The notes: a model not told the origin generated them from the letters alone. A stretch of 33,960 nucleotides of DNA from JAVWMQ01 sp036637375 (GCA_036637375.1 JAVWMQ010000018.1:1-33960), one strand, 5' to 3'; positions 6,761-14,074 are shown, numbered from the stretch's first letter. Numbers and translations are program-made.

Positions 6761-7063
6761 ATGAAGTTATTAGCTTTATACATTGGTATATGCTTTATAG
6801 GTTGTTTATTTGGTTCTTATTTAAAGAAAAAGGATCTAAAAATAAATTGGACAGGAAAGGTTCAAACTGTAATGCTTATTGTACTACTATTTACAATGGG
6901 TTGCAGATTGGGAGACAATAAGCAAGTAATAGAATCACTTGGAAGTATTGGTATTACAGCATTTATATTGACAATATTAATCTTGATAGGTAGTGTAAGT
7001 GCTATTATAATAGCCAGAAAGCTTTTGGGAATAAATAGGAAAGGGGTGAGAGAAAATGACTAA
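6761..7063 (+). CDS. Lysine exporter LysO family, N-terminal half as separate gene
   Basis: A 100-residue membrane protein with about three helices (near 3-20, 34-47 and 62-88). It corresponds to the first part of the LysO/YbjE (DUF340) lysine exporter; the MLIVLLFTMGCRLGDNKQVI block with its G-x-R-x-G-x-N core is typical of this half. In E. coli LysO is one protein of about 300 residues. Here the reading is divided in two genes that overlap by 8 bases (ATGACTAA), so translation is probably coupled and the two products likely assemble. The ribosome site is AAAGGAG. Divided LysO genes occur elsewhere in Firmicutes, so this is not a recent frameshift. Confidence 0.85.
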   Translation: MKLLALYIGICFIGCLFGSYLKKKDLKINWTGKVQTVMLIVLLFTMGCRLGDNKQVIESLGSIGITAFILTILILIGSVSAIIIARKLLGINRKGVREND

Positions 7064-7649
7064 AATGGTAATAATTACAGTTATTGCAGGTATGTTTTCA
7101 GGGTACTTTTTTATGCCAGAAAGCGTTATGGGAATTTCAGAAAATATATTAATTGTTGGTTTATGTATCTTGCTTTTTTTTGTCGGTATTGATATTGGTC
7201 ATCAAGGTACAGTTGTACAGAATTTTAAAAAAGTAGGATTTAGAGTTATTATTTTTCCAATTGCAGTTATAATTGGAACTATGGCAGGTGCTGCTGTAGG
7301 AGCATTGTTTTTGCCAGTGACTTTGAGAGAAAGCCTTGCGGTCGGAGCAGGGTTTGGTTGGTACTCTTTGGCGCCAGTTATATTGACTAAGTATTCCGCA
7401 GAATTAAGTGCGATTTCTTTTATGCATAATGTATTTAGAGAAGTTCTTGGAATTATGCTTATACCGATTGTTGCAAAAAGAATAGGATATATTGAAACAA
7501 CGAGTTTGCCAGGAGCGGCAGCTATGGACGTGTGTTTGCCAATTGTAGAGAGAGCGACTAATGCGGACATTGCGGTTTATTCGTTTGTTTCTGGTGTGGT
7601 TCTTAGTTTTGCAGTTCCAATATTAGTTCCGTTAATTGCAGGTGTTTAA
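7056..7649 (+). CDS. Lysine exporter LysO family, C-terminal half as separate gene
   Basis: A 197-residue membrane protein with about six helices matching the C-terminal part of DUF340/LysO. Conserved features are LLFFVGIDIGHQG (about 39-51), GAGFGWYSLAPVILT (about 97-111, the G-W-Y-S-L element) and GAAAMDVCLPIVERAT (about 153-168, the acidic pore region). It starts inside the end of the upstream half, with GGGGTGAGAG as ribosome site. The pair presumably exports L-lysine or a toxic analogue. No lysine riboswitch was recognised upstream. A bidirectional terminator follows. Confidence 0.9.
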   Translation: MTKMVIITVIAGMFSGYFFMPESVMGISENILIVGLCILLFFVGIDIGHQGTVVQNFKKVGFRVIIFPIAVIIGTMAGAAVGALFLPVTLRESLAVGAGFGWYSLAPVILTKYSAELSAISFMHNVFREVLGIMLIPIVAKRIGYIETTSLPGAAAMDVCLPIVERATNADIAVYSFVSGVVLSFAVPILVPLIAGV

Positions 7650-7652
7650 AAA

Positions 7653-7699
7653 AATAATCCCATAATTACTTTATAGATAAAGTGGCTATGGGATTTTAT
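7653..7699. terminator. Bidirectional terminator between lysO and lexA
   Basis: AATCCCATA (7656-7664) pairs with TATGGGATT (7687-7695), with an inner ACTTTAT/ATAAAGT helix. A-rich sequence precedes and T-rich sequence follows, fitting the two convergent genes. Confidence 0.75.
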
Positions 7700-7731
7700 A
7701 TTTAATTGAATATGTAAAATTGTATTTGAAA

Positions 7732-8370
7732 TTAAAAATACCTAAAAACACCTTTTACCTTGCCAAGAATTTTGACGTTTTGGACTATTATAGGACTCAT
7801 AGAACTGTTTTCTGGTTGAAGTCTGATATGATCTTTTTCCTTGTAAAAGGTCTTTACAGTTGCTTCACTTTCAAAATCTTCTAGCATAGCAACAATGATT
7901 TCTCCGTTTTGCGCAGTTTCTTGTTGTTCCACTAAAATATAGTCGCCATCCATTATACCAGCTTCAATCATACTTTCGCCACGAACTGTAAGCATAAAAT
8001 TGTTACCATTGCCAAGGAATCTAGTTGGTATAGGGAATGAGTCTTCAACATTCTCATCAGCCAAAATAGGTGTTCCAGCAGCAATTCTACCAACAACAGG
8101 GATTTCAACAACATTTGTTAAACTTGATTCAATAGTGGTAGAATCTGTATGTTCCTCATTGTCTACAACCATTAGAGCACGAGGTTTAGATGGATCCTTT
8201 ACTATGAAACCAGTATTTACTAATGTTTCAATGTCTTTGTGAACAGTGGAAGTGGATTTGATATTTAACGATGTGCAAATCTCCCTAACTGTTGGCGGAT
8301 AACCTTTTTCTTTTATTTCATTCTTCATAAATAGTAGAATATTTTGTTGTCTTTCTTTTAATCTATTCAT
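7732..8370 (-). CDS. lexA: LexA repressor, SOS response
   Basis: A 212-residue LexA. The N-terminal winged helix domain (1-65) contains YPPTVREICTSLNIKSTSTV. The C-terminal S24 peptidase-like domain has the Ala98-Gly99 self-cleavage site in VGRIAAGTP, the nucleophile Ser133 in GESMIEAG and the general base Lys173 in ATVKTFY. A GTG three codons upstream lies within the GAGGTGA ribosome site, so the ATG at 8370 is preferred. RecA-stimulated self-cleavage after DNA damage releases the SOS genes. It is likely autoregulated: a GAAC-N4-GTTT box covers the -35 of its own promoter. Confidence 0.96.
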   Translation of the reverse strand: MNRLKERQQNILLFMKNEIKEKGYPPTVREICTSLNIKSTSTVHKDIETLVNTGFIVKDPSKPRALMVVDNEEHTDSTTIESSLTNVVEIPVVGRIAAGTPILADENVEDSFPIPTRFLGNGNNFMLTVRGESMIEAGIMDGDYILVEQQETAQNGEIIVAMLEDFESEATVKTFYKEKDHIRLQPENSSMSPIIVQNVKILGKVKGVFRYF

Positions 8371-8398
8371 TAATCTCACCTCAATCTTTATTAATTAT

Positions 8399-8436
8399 AA
8401 TATACCATACTTTTAGCAAGATGTAAACAGATGTTC
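8399..8436 (-). promoter_or_regulatory. lexA promoter with overlapping SOS box
   Basis: On the minus strand TTTACA (8427-8422) and TATATT (8404-8399) are spaced by 17 bases. GAACATCTGTTT (8436-8425) overlaps the -35. GAAC-N4-GTTT is the half-palindrome described for clostridial LexA sites, so binding would block RNA polymerase. Confidence 0.7.
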
Positions 8437-8458
8437 GTATTATAAAAATTTATACGAA
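8434..8458. repeat. Inverted repeat between lexA and the superoxide reductase gene
   Basis: TTCGTAT (8434-8440) and ATACGAA (8452-8458) form a perfect 7-bp inverted repeat with an 11-base AT spacer. Its left arm overlaps the SOS box by three bases. It lies in the shared regulatory region of two divergent genes and could be an operator for the neighbour at 8589. Confidence 0.55.
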
Positions 8459-8484
8459 GTAAGGATAAATTTATGACAAAAACT

Positions 8485-8513
8485 GTTTAATAATATTATT
8501 ATTGTAGTATAAT
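8485..8513 (+). promoter_or_regulatory. Probable promoter of the superoxide reductase gene
   Basis: TATAAT at 8508-8513 is preceded 17 bases upstream by a weak -35 (GTTTAA at 8485-8490). The gene begins 76 bases downstream, leaving a leader with no clear hairpin. Confidence 0.4.
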
Positions 8514-8588
8514 GATGATAATGACTTGAAATTAGTATAAAGAATTTAGACGTAGGTTTGAATTCAAGATGTGTAGGAGGAAATTATT

Positions 8589-8963
8589 ATGAAAAAGTTT
8601 TTAAAATGTGCTCATTGCGGTAATATCGTTGGAATGATTCATGACTCTGGTGTTCCTGTTGTCTGTTGCGGAGAGCCAATGAATGAGCTTGTAGCAAATA
8701 CAACTGACGCAGCAACAGAGAAACATGTACCAGTTGTTTCTGTTGAAGGAAACAAAGTTACTGCTGTAGTTGGTGAGGTTGCACACCCAATGCTTCCTGA
8801 ACATTTTATTCAGTGGATTTATCTTGAAACTGAAAACGGCGGACAGAGAAAAGTACTAGCGCCAGGAGTAGAAGCAAAGGCAGAGTTTGTTTTAGAAAAT
8901 GACAAGCCAGTTGCAGTATATGAATATTGCAATTTACATGGACTTTGGAAAAAAGAAATATAA
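8589..8963 (+). CDS. dfx: Desulfoferrodoxin (two-iron superoxide reductase)
   Basis: A 124-residue superoxide reductase that reduces superoxide to peroxide in the cytoplasm of anaerobes without making oxygen. The N-terminal desulforedoxin-like domain has the centre I ligands Cys7, Cys10, Cys26 and Cys27 (CAHCG then VCCGEPM). The catalytic domain has the centre II ligands His46 (EKHVP), His66 (AHPM), His72 (PEHF), Cys114 and His117 (YEYCNLHG), with Glu44-Lys45 beside the iron site. All ligands of both iron centres are present, so this is the two-iron class. AGGAGG precedes the start. It is a single gene with its own promoter, divergent from lexA. Confidence 0.95.
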   Translation: MKKFLKCAHCGNIVGMIHDSGVPVVCCGEPMNELVANTTDAATEKHVPVVSVEGNKVTAVVGEVAHPMLPEHFIQWIYLETENGGQRKVLAPGVEAKAEFVLENDKPVAVYEYCNLHGLWKKEI

Positions 8964-8971
8964 ATAAATGA

Positions 8972-9178
8972 TTGACAAGGAACTTGTTTAGTGTTATAGT
9001 TGTAAGGTAATTGAAGAAGAAGTTATCCGCTTCTCACCTGCAAACAGACGTAAGCATGGTTGATAAATTGTTAATTACACATTTTGTGTGTTATTTTGGA
9101 ACGGATAATTTTATCCGTTCTTTTTTTACATTTAATAATATTTCGGTAATGTTATGCTTTTGTAGGAGGTACAATACC
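8972..9178 (+). promoter_or_regulatory. infC-rpmI-rplT promoter and leader with transcription attenuator
   Basis: A near-consensus promoter (TTGACA 8972-8977, 17 bases, TATAGT 8995-9000) starts a leader of roughly 170 bases. The terminator GAACGGAT/ATCCGTTC (9099-9120) with seven T would stop transcription before infC. Upstream TTATCCG (9023-9029) is complementary to CGGATAA (9102-9108) in the left arm of the terminator, so the leader can form an alternative, antiterminating pairing. Position and logic match the ribosomal protein L20 leaders of Firmicutes, in which excess L20 favours termination. The L20 site itself is not resolved here. Confidence 0.75.
9099..9127 (+). terminator. Attenuator terminator in the infC leader
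   Basis: An 8-bp perfect stem (9099-9106 with 9113-9120) with a 6-base loop and a run of seven T, 52 bases before the infC start codon. Confidence 0.85.
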
Positions 9179-9694
9179 ATTAGTAAGGAAAATATGATCA
9201 ACGAAGAAATTCGTGGTAAAGAGTTCAGAATTATTAGCGCAGATGGCGAGCAACTGGGGATATTAACTAGAGAAGAAGCTTTTGCTTTGGCAGAAGAAAA
9301 AAGTCTTGATCTTGTTTGTATTTCACCAAATGCAAAACCACCGGTTTGCAAAATTCTAGATTATGGAAAGTTCCGTTATGAACTTCAAAAAAGAGAAAAA
9401 GAAGCTAAGAAAAAGCAGAAGAATACTCAAATTAAAGAAATTAGATTGAGTACCTTTATCGAGGATCATGATATCCAAGTTAAAGCAAATACTGCTTCTA
9501 AGTTTTTGAAAGATGGAGACAAAGTTAAAGTTAGCTTAAGATTTCGTGGTAGAGAAAGAGATTACACTACTAGGGGATTTGAGGTGATGGAGAAATTTGC
9601 AGAAGTATGCTCTGACATTGCTGATGTTGAGAAAAAAGCAAAATTTGAAGGTAGAAGCTTAACTATGTTTTTAGCACCGAAAGCAGAAAAATAA
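9179..9694 (+). CDS. infC: Translation initiation factor IF-3
   Basis: A 171-residue IF-3, which binds the 30S subunit, keeps the subunits apart and checks start codons. The N-domain is at about 1-75 (MINEEIRGKEFRIISADGEQ), the linker is rich in Lys and Glu, and the C-domain has KEIRLSTFIEDHDI and VSLRFRGRE. The open frame extends upstream, but the conserved N-terminus (ISKENMINEEIR) and AGGAGG (9163-9168) place the start at the ATT codon 9179. ATT is the rare start known for infC, through which IF-3 represses its own translation. First gene of the infC-rpmI-rplT operon. Confidence 0.96.
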   Translation: MSKENMINEEIRGKEFRIISADGEQLGILTREEAFALAEEKSLDLVCISPNAKPPVCKILDYGKFRYELQKREKEAKKKQKNTQIKEIRLSTFIEDHDIQVKANTASKFLKDGDKVKVSLRFRGRERDYTTRGFEVMEKFAEVCSDIADVEKKAKFEGRSLTMFLAPKAEK

Positions 9695-9726
9695 TTTACA
9701 ATTTTATTACAGGAGGAAATAATAAT

Positions 9727-9927
9727 ATGGCAAAGAATAAAATGAAGTCTCATAGAGGCGCTCGCAAAAGATTTAAGAAAACAGGATCTGGAAAAATCAA
9801 GAGAAATAAAGCATTTAAAGGTCACATTCTTACTAAGAAAACTGCTAAGAGAAAAAGAGGATTAAGAAAAGCGACTACTCTTTCAAGTGCGGATTTAAAG
9901 AGAATCAAATCAGTGTTAGGTAAATAG
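9727..9927 (+). CDS. rpmI: 50S ribosomal protein L35
   Basis: A 66-residue, strongly basic protein with the L35 pattern: MKSHRGARKRFKKTGSGKIK at the start, the middle AFKGHILTKKTAKRKRGLRK, and an end in LKRIKSVLGK. It belongs to the large ribosomal subunit. AGGAGG precedes the start. It lies 32 bases after infC and 13 bases before rplT, the standard order. It is controlled with infC by the upstream attenuator. Confidence 0.98.
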   Translation: MAKNKMKSHRGARKRFKKTGSGKIKRNKAFKGHILTKKTAKRKRGLRKATTLSSADLKRIKSVLGK

Positions 9928-9940
9928 GAGGTAAGAAAGA

Positions 9941-10297
9941 ATGGCAAGAGTAAAAAAAGGTGTAAATGCACATAAAAGACATAAAAAGATTTTAAAATTA
10001 GCTAAAGGGTTCTACGGACAGAAAAGTAAAGTTTTCAAAGCTGCTAACCCAGCTGTAATGAGATCTCTTCGTTCTGCTTATGTTGGTAGAAAGAACAAGA
10101 AGAGAGAATACAGAAGACTTTGGATTGCTAGAATTAATGCTGGTGCAAGAATGAATAACATTTCTTATAGCCAGTTAATGCATGGTTTAAAAGTTGAAGG
10201 AATTGAAATTAACAGAAAAATGCTTTCTGAAATGGCAATTTATGACGAAGCAGCTTTTGCAAAGCTTTGTGAAAGAGCTAAGACAGCAGTTAAATAA
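9941..10297 (+). CDS. rplT: 50S ribosomal protein L20
   Basis: A 118-residue protein of full family length. The basic N-terminal arm (MARVKKGVNAHKRHKKILKL) inserts into 23S rRNA during early 50S assembly; AARRNKKREYRR-like sequence (here YVGRKNKKREYRRLWIARIN) and the NISYSQLMHGLKVEGIEINR block are typical. L20 is the known feedback repressor of this operon in Firmicutes, acting on the leader, which fits the attenuator seen before infC. AGGAGG precedes the start and a strong terminator ends the operon. Confidence 0.98.
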   Translation: MARVKKGVNAHKRHKKILKLAKGFYGQKSKVFKAANPAVMRSLRSAYVGRKNKKREYRRLWIARINAGARMNNISYSQLMHGLKVEGIEINRKMLSEMAIYDEAAFAKLCERAKTAVK

Positions 10298-10304
10298 ATA
10301 TATA

Positions 10305-10335
10305 AAAGACCCTACAGTAATGTGGGGTCTTTTTG
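10305..10335 (+). terminator. Terminator of the infC-rpmI-rplT operon
   Basis: A 12-bp stem with one G-U pair (10305-10316 with 10321-10332), a GTAA loop and a T-run. Confidence 0.9.
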
Positions 10336-10377
10336 ACGATAGCTTATTAACATTATGTCACTTTGACAATAAGCTCT

Positions 10378-10405
10378 TTGATAAACAAAGTATATATGTT
10401 AGAAT
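10378..10405 (+). promoter_or_regulatory. Probable promoter of the FKBP lipoprotein gene
   Basis: TTGATA (10378-10383) and TAGAAT (10400-10405) with a 16-base spacer, 33 bases before the start codon. A TTGACA at 10362 has no well-spaced -10. Confidence 0.45.
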
Positions 10406-10438
10406 TGAAACATAAGTATAAACGAAAAGGAGACAAAA

Positions 10439-11539
10439 ATGAAGAGAAGTAAAGTAATGACAGCAGTGGCTCTTTGCTTAGTGGTAGCTTTTACAATGGT
10501 ATCTTGTGGAGCGCCTTACAGTGGAGTTAAGACTGAAGATTATGTGAAGATTGCTAAGTATAAAGGGTTAGCAGTAGAACCAGTTAAGGTCAAAGTTACT
10601 GACAAAGAAGTTAATACTGAAATTAAAACTAAGTTAGATGCAGCGGTAAAAACAGAAAAGAAAACTACTGGTGTAGTTAAAGACAAAGATACTGTATACA
10701 TCGATTATGTTGGTAAACTAAAAGGAAAAGAGTTTGATGGAGGAAGTGGCAAAGATAAAGCTTTGACTATCGGATCTAATGAGTTTATCCCAGGATTTGA
10801 AAGTGGACTAGTTGGCGTTAAAGTTGGAGACACAAAGGATTTAAAACTTTCATTCCCTAAAGATTACAGTACAAAAGAATTGGCGGGTAAAGCGGTAGTC
10901 TTCACTGTAAAGGTTAAGGCTAAAGATGTTTCTACAAAGCCAGAACTAAATGATGACTTCGTAAAAGAAAACAGCAAAAAAAGCAAAACTGTTGCTGAAT
11001 ACAAAAAAGAAGTTAAAAAAGACTTAGAGAAGAAAAAGATAGCTGAAGCAAAAACAAGCCAGAAAACAACATTGTGGTCTGGAATTGTACAAGGAAGTGC
11101 AATGCTTCAAGACGATAAAGGTAAAGATAAATACCCTCAAAAAGAACTAGACAGAGTAGAAAAAGAAACTACAAAATTCTATGAAGAAACTGCTAAAAAG
11201 AGCAATATGGAATTGAAAGATTTTGTAAAACAGAATTTTGGTATGGATGAAAAGACTTTTGCTAAGCAGATTAAAGAATATGCAAAGGTTGTAGTTAAAG
11301 AAGAATTAGTTTTATACGGTATTGCAAAAGCTGAAAAAATCGAAATCAGTAAAGATGAGTACAAAAAGTATATTGAAACAGAGTTGGCAAAATATGGTTA
11401 TACTGAAGAATCATACAAAGAAGCTAATGGTGGGAAATCATACGAAGATGTACTAGGCAAAGAAAGAGTTGAACAGGCAGCTTTAAAAGATAAAGTTATG
11501 CAGTTCATCGTTGATAATGGCAAAGTAGCAAAAAAATAA
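10439..11539 (+). CDS. FKBP-type peptidyl-prolyl isomerase lipoprotein, trigger-factor-like
   Basis: A 366-residue exported protein. The N-terminus is a lipoprotein signal: MKRSK, a hydrophobic core, and a lipobox ending at Cys23 (MVSCG). Residues 82-165 form an FKBP domain (DTVYIDYVGKLKGKEFDGG, FIPGFESGLVGVKVGD), which catalyses proline cis-trans isomerization. The Lys- and Glu-rich helical region 168-366 resembles the C-terminal chaperone part of trigger factor, also beginning with a P-E-L-N-D-D-F-V segment. It is therefore likely an extracellular, membrane-anchored foldase, the counterpart of PrsA. AAGGAG precedes the start. Single gene with its own promoter and terminator. Confidence 0.88.
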   Translation: MKRSKVMTAVALCLVVAFTMVSCGAPYSGVKTEDYVKIAKYKGLAVEPVKVKVTDKEVNTEIKTKLDAAVKTEKKTTGVVKDKDTVYIDYVGKLKGKEFDGGSGKDKALTIGSNEFIPGFESGLVGVKVGDTKDLKLSFPKDYSTKELAGKAVVFTVKVKAKDVSTKPELNDDFVKENSKKSKTVAEYKKEVKKDLEKKKIAEAKTSQKTTLWSGIVQGSAMLQDDKGKDKYPQKELDRVEKETTKFYEETAKKSNMELKDFVKQNFGMDEKTFAKQIKEYAKVVVKEELVLYGIAKAEKIEISKDEYKKYIETELAKYGYTEESYKEANGGKSYEDVLGKERVEQAALKDKVMQFIVDNGKVAKK

Positions 11540-11551
11540 CGGATTACAAAC

Positions 11552-11591
11552 AACTGGTAAATGTCAATTTAGTCATTTACCAGTTATTTTT
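11552..11591 (+). terminator. Terminator after the FKBP lipoprotein gene
   Basis: A 12-bp perfect stem (AACTGGTAAATG at 11552-11563 with 11574-11585) and a T-rich tail. Confidence 0.88.
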
Positions 11592-11672
11592 ATCTTTAAT
11601 CTATGCAAGAACCACAAGATGTAGTAAAATTAAATGATTAAGAGTTAGAATATAATGTGGAGGTAAACATAT

Positions 11673-12143
11673 ATGAAATGTCCATTTTGCGATAATATTA
11701 ACACTAAAGTAATCGATTCAAGACCTACTGAAGAGGGTTCGGCTATTAGAAGACGAAGAGAGTGTGAAAAGTGTAATAAGCGTTTTACAACATACGAAAA
11801 AGTTGAAGAAATTATACTAATGGTTGTTAAAAAAGATGGAAGTAGAGAGATTTTTGACAAGAACAAAGTTTTGAGTGGAATTGTAAAGGCTTGTGAGAAA
11901 CGTCCTGTTTCTCTTGCGGAAATGGAAAAAGTTGTTGACGATATTGAGAGAGGTTTAAATAACCTTATGGAGAAGGAAGTTAAGAGTACCTTTATCGGCG
12001 AATTGATTATGGATAAACTAAAAGATTTGGATGAGGTTGCATATGTTAGATTTGCTTCTGTATACAGACAGTTTACAGATATTAATACTTTCATTTCAGA
12101 AATAGAAAGCCTACTTGGAAGTAAAAGAAAGGATGTTAGATAA
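11673..12143 (+). CDS. nrdR: Transcriptional repressor NrdR
   Basis: A 156-residue regulator of ribonucleotide reductase genes. The N-terminal zinc ribbon has Cys3, Cys6, Cys31 and Cys34 (MKCPFCDN, then CEKCNKRFTTYE). An ATP-cone (about 49-139, from VVKKDGSREIFDKNKV on) senses ATP and dATP. RRRRECEKC is the DNA-binding basic stretch. It starts behind GGAGG and overlaps cmk by one base (TAATG), so the two are translationally coupled. No NrdR box was seen in its own promoter and no nrd genes lie in the window. Confidence 0.97.
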   Translation: MKCPFCDNINTKVIDSRPTEEGSAIRRRRECEKCNKRFTTYEKVEEIILMVVKKDGSREIFDKNKVLSGIVKACEKRPVSLAEMEKVVDDIERGLNNLMEKEVKSTFIGELIMDKLKDLDEVAYVRFASVYRQFTDINTFISEIESLLGSKRKDVR

Positions 12144-12805
12144 TGAAATTGATTAGAATTGCAATTGATGGACCTGGGGGTGCGGGCAAAAGCACAATTG
12201 CAAAAGAAGTTTCAAAGAAACTTAAAATAGATTATGTTGATACTGGTGCTATGTATAGGGCTATTGCTTTAAAGATAACGAGAGAAGGAATAGCTTTAGA
12301 AGATAATGCACAATTAATAAAAGTATTGGAAGACACTAATATTGACTTTGAAAATGAAAAAATATTTTTGGATGGCGAGGATGTTAGCAAATATATTCGT
12401 ACTCCTGAAATTTCAATAATGGCATCAAAGTGTTCTGCGATTTTAGAAGTGAGAGAAAAACTTGTTTCTTTGCAACGAGAAATGGGTATGTCAAAGAGCA
12501 TAATTATGGATGGGAGAGATATTGGAACGAATGTTTTGAAGGACGCAGAATTTAAATTTTTCATGACTGCATCTCCAGACGAGAGGGCTCAAAGAAGATT
12601 TAAAGAATTGACGGAAAAAGGTGAAGAAACAACGTATAAAATAGTTTTGGATAGTATAATTGAAAGAGATAAAAATGATACTACAAGGAAATTGAACCCA
12701 TTGAAGCCAGCGCAAGATTCAATAATTCTTGATACTTCTGGTATGACGATTAAAGAGGTAACTGATAGAATTCTAAAGGAGGTAAAAAAGGATGGCGATT
12801 GTTAG
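12143..12805 (+). CDS. cmk: Cytidylate kinase
   Basis: A 220-residue nucleoside monophosphate kinase converting CMP and dCMP to the diphosphates. The P-loop is DGPGGAGKST (9-18). The family blocks DYVDTGAMYRAIALK (about 30-44), IIMDGRDIGTNV (about 120-131) and RRFKELTEKGEE (the lid, about 151-162) follow. The length is normal. The start overlaps the nrdR stop by one base. The last 14 bases overlap the next gene, whose ribosome site GGAGG lies inside cmk. Confidence 0.96.
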   Translation: MKLIRIAIDGPGGAGKSTIAKEVSKKLKIDYVDTGAMYRAIALKITREGIALEDNAQLIKVLEDTNIDFENEKIFLDGEDVSKYIRTPEISIMASKCSAILEVREKLVSLQREMGMSKSIIMDGRDIGTNVLKDAEFKFFMTASPDERAQRRFKELTEKGEETTYKIVLDSIIERDKNDTTRKLNPLKPAQDSIILDTSGMTIKEVTDRILKEVKKDGDC

Positions 12806-14033
12806 ACCTTTTATGGCGGTTAGACCTAGTAGGGCATATGTGGAAAAAGTGATTGCGCTACCTTATGATGTAATGAATACAGAGGAAGCACGAGATATGG
12901 CAAAGGGTAACCCGTATAGTTTCCTTAATGTTTCTAGGGCAGAGATTAATTTAGAAAAAGGAGCTAACCCATATGCTAGAGAAGTTTACGAAAAATCAAA
13001 AGAAACTATTTCTCAGTTTTTAGAAAAAGGGATTTTTGTAAAAGAATCTAAGCCTATGATATATGTTTATAGACAAACAATGGGTGAATATGTTCAAACT
13101 GGAATTGTTGCGTGTGTTTCTATTGATGAATATAAGAACAATATTATTAAGAAACATGAGTTGACTAGGGTTGATAAAGAAAAGGATAGAATTAATCATT
13201 TTGATATATGTAATGCAAATACTGAGCCAGTATTTTTGACGTATAGAGACAATAAAAAGATACGAAGTCTTATAGAAAGTTATATTTCAAATCATGGCAA
13301 AGAATATGATATTACTACAGATGATAATGTTAGACATGAATTCTGGGCAGTATCAAATGATAATGTCATATCCGGGATTTGCGGTCTATTTATGACAATC
13401 CCAGCATTTTATATTGCTGATGGGCACCATAGAACTGCTTCTGCATACAAAGTTGGCATGAAAAGACGTGAAGAGAATCCAGAGTACACAGGAAGAGAAG
13501 AGTTTAACTATTTTATGGCGGCAATATTTCCAGATGAAGACTTAAAAATATTTGACTATAATAGAGTGATTAAGGATTTGAATGGTAATACTATAGATGA
13601 ATTTATTAATAAAGTGGAAGAGGCAGGTTTTGAAGTTACAAAAAAAGGGACAGAACCCTTTAGACCAGAACGAAAAACTCAATTTGGTATGTTTCTAGAT
13701 AAAAATTGGTACTGTGTAGAGTTGAAGCCTGGGAATAAACCAGAAGGTTTAATAGAGGGCCTTGATGTTGCAATTTTGCAAGATAAAATTCTTAACCCTA
13801 TACTTGGAATTGAAGACCCAAGAACAGATAAGCGAATCGATTTTATAGGGGGCATTAGAGGTTTAGCGGAGCTTGAAAAAAGAGCGACAACAGATATGAA
13901 GGTTGCATTTGCAGTTCATCCTGTAGATATTAACGATATTTTGGAGGTGTCTGACAATGGTCTTACTATGCCACCAAAATCAACTTGGTTTGAGCCAAAA
14001 CTTGCAAGCGGACTATTTTTACACGAATTATAA
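12792..14033 (+). CDS. DUF1015 family protein
   Basis: A 413-residue soluble protein of the DUF1015 (PF06245) family. Marks are the start VRPFMAVRPSRAYVEKVIAL with PYDVMNTEEAR, the NPYSFLNVSRAE block, and the highly conserved ADGHHRTASAYK (about 211-222), which looks like a nuclease-type or kinase-like active-site motif. It resembles the SerK free serine kinase/ParB-like fold, which carries a D-G-H-R motif, so a small-molecule kinase is possible but unproven. It overlaps cmk by 14 bases and ends the nrdR-cmk unit. In anaerobes this family often sits beside phosphoglycerate dehydrogenase and serA-type genes; here it does not. Confidence 0.88.
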   Translation: MAIVRPFMAVRPSRAYVEKVIALPYDVMNTEEARDMAKGNPYSFLNVSRAEINLEKGANPYAREVYEKSKETISQFLEKGIFVKESKPMIYVYRQTMGEYVQTGIVACVSIDEYKNNIIKKHELTRVDKEKDRINHFDICNANTEPVFLTYRDNKKIRSLIESYISNHGKEYDITTDDNVRHEFWAVSNDNVISGICGLFMTIPAFYIADGHHRTASAYKVGMKRREENPEYTGREEFNYFMAAIFPDEDLKIFDYNRVIKDLNGNTIDEFINKVEEAGFEVTKKGTEPFRPERKTQFGMFLDKNWYCVELKPGNKPEGLIEGLDVAILQDKILNPILGIEDPRTDKRIDFIGGIRGLAELEKRATTDMKVAFAVHPVDINDILEVSDNGLTMPPKSTWFEPKLASGLFLHEL

Positions 14034-14045
14034 TGTGTAATTCCA

Positions 14046-14074
14046 TTGTATATGATGGAATAGAATGATATAAT
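14046..14074 (+). promoter_or_regulatory. Promoter of the radC-mre operon
   Basis: TTGTAT (14046-14051) and a perfect TATAAT (14069-14074) with 17 bases between them. The -35 lies in the loop side of a small hairpin (ATTCCAT/ATGGAAT, about 14040-14062) that may also mark the end of the previous gene. Confidence 0.6.

Noticed and set aside
9011..9178. N-terminal extension of infC by 56 codons
   Set aside because: The region is the leader with promoter and attenuator, and the extension has no similarity to IF-3; the ATT at 9179 has the ribosome site and the conserved N-terminus.
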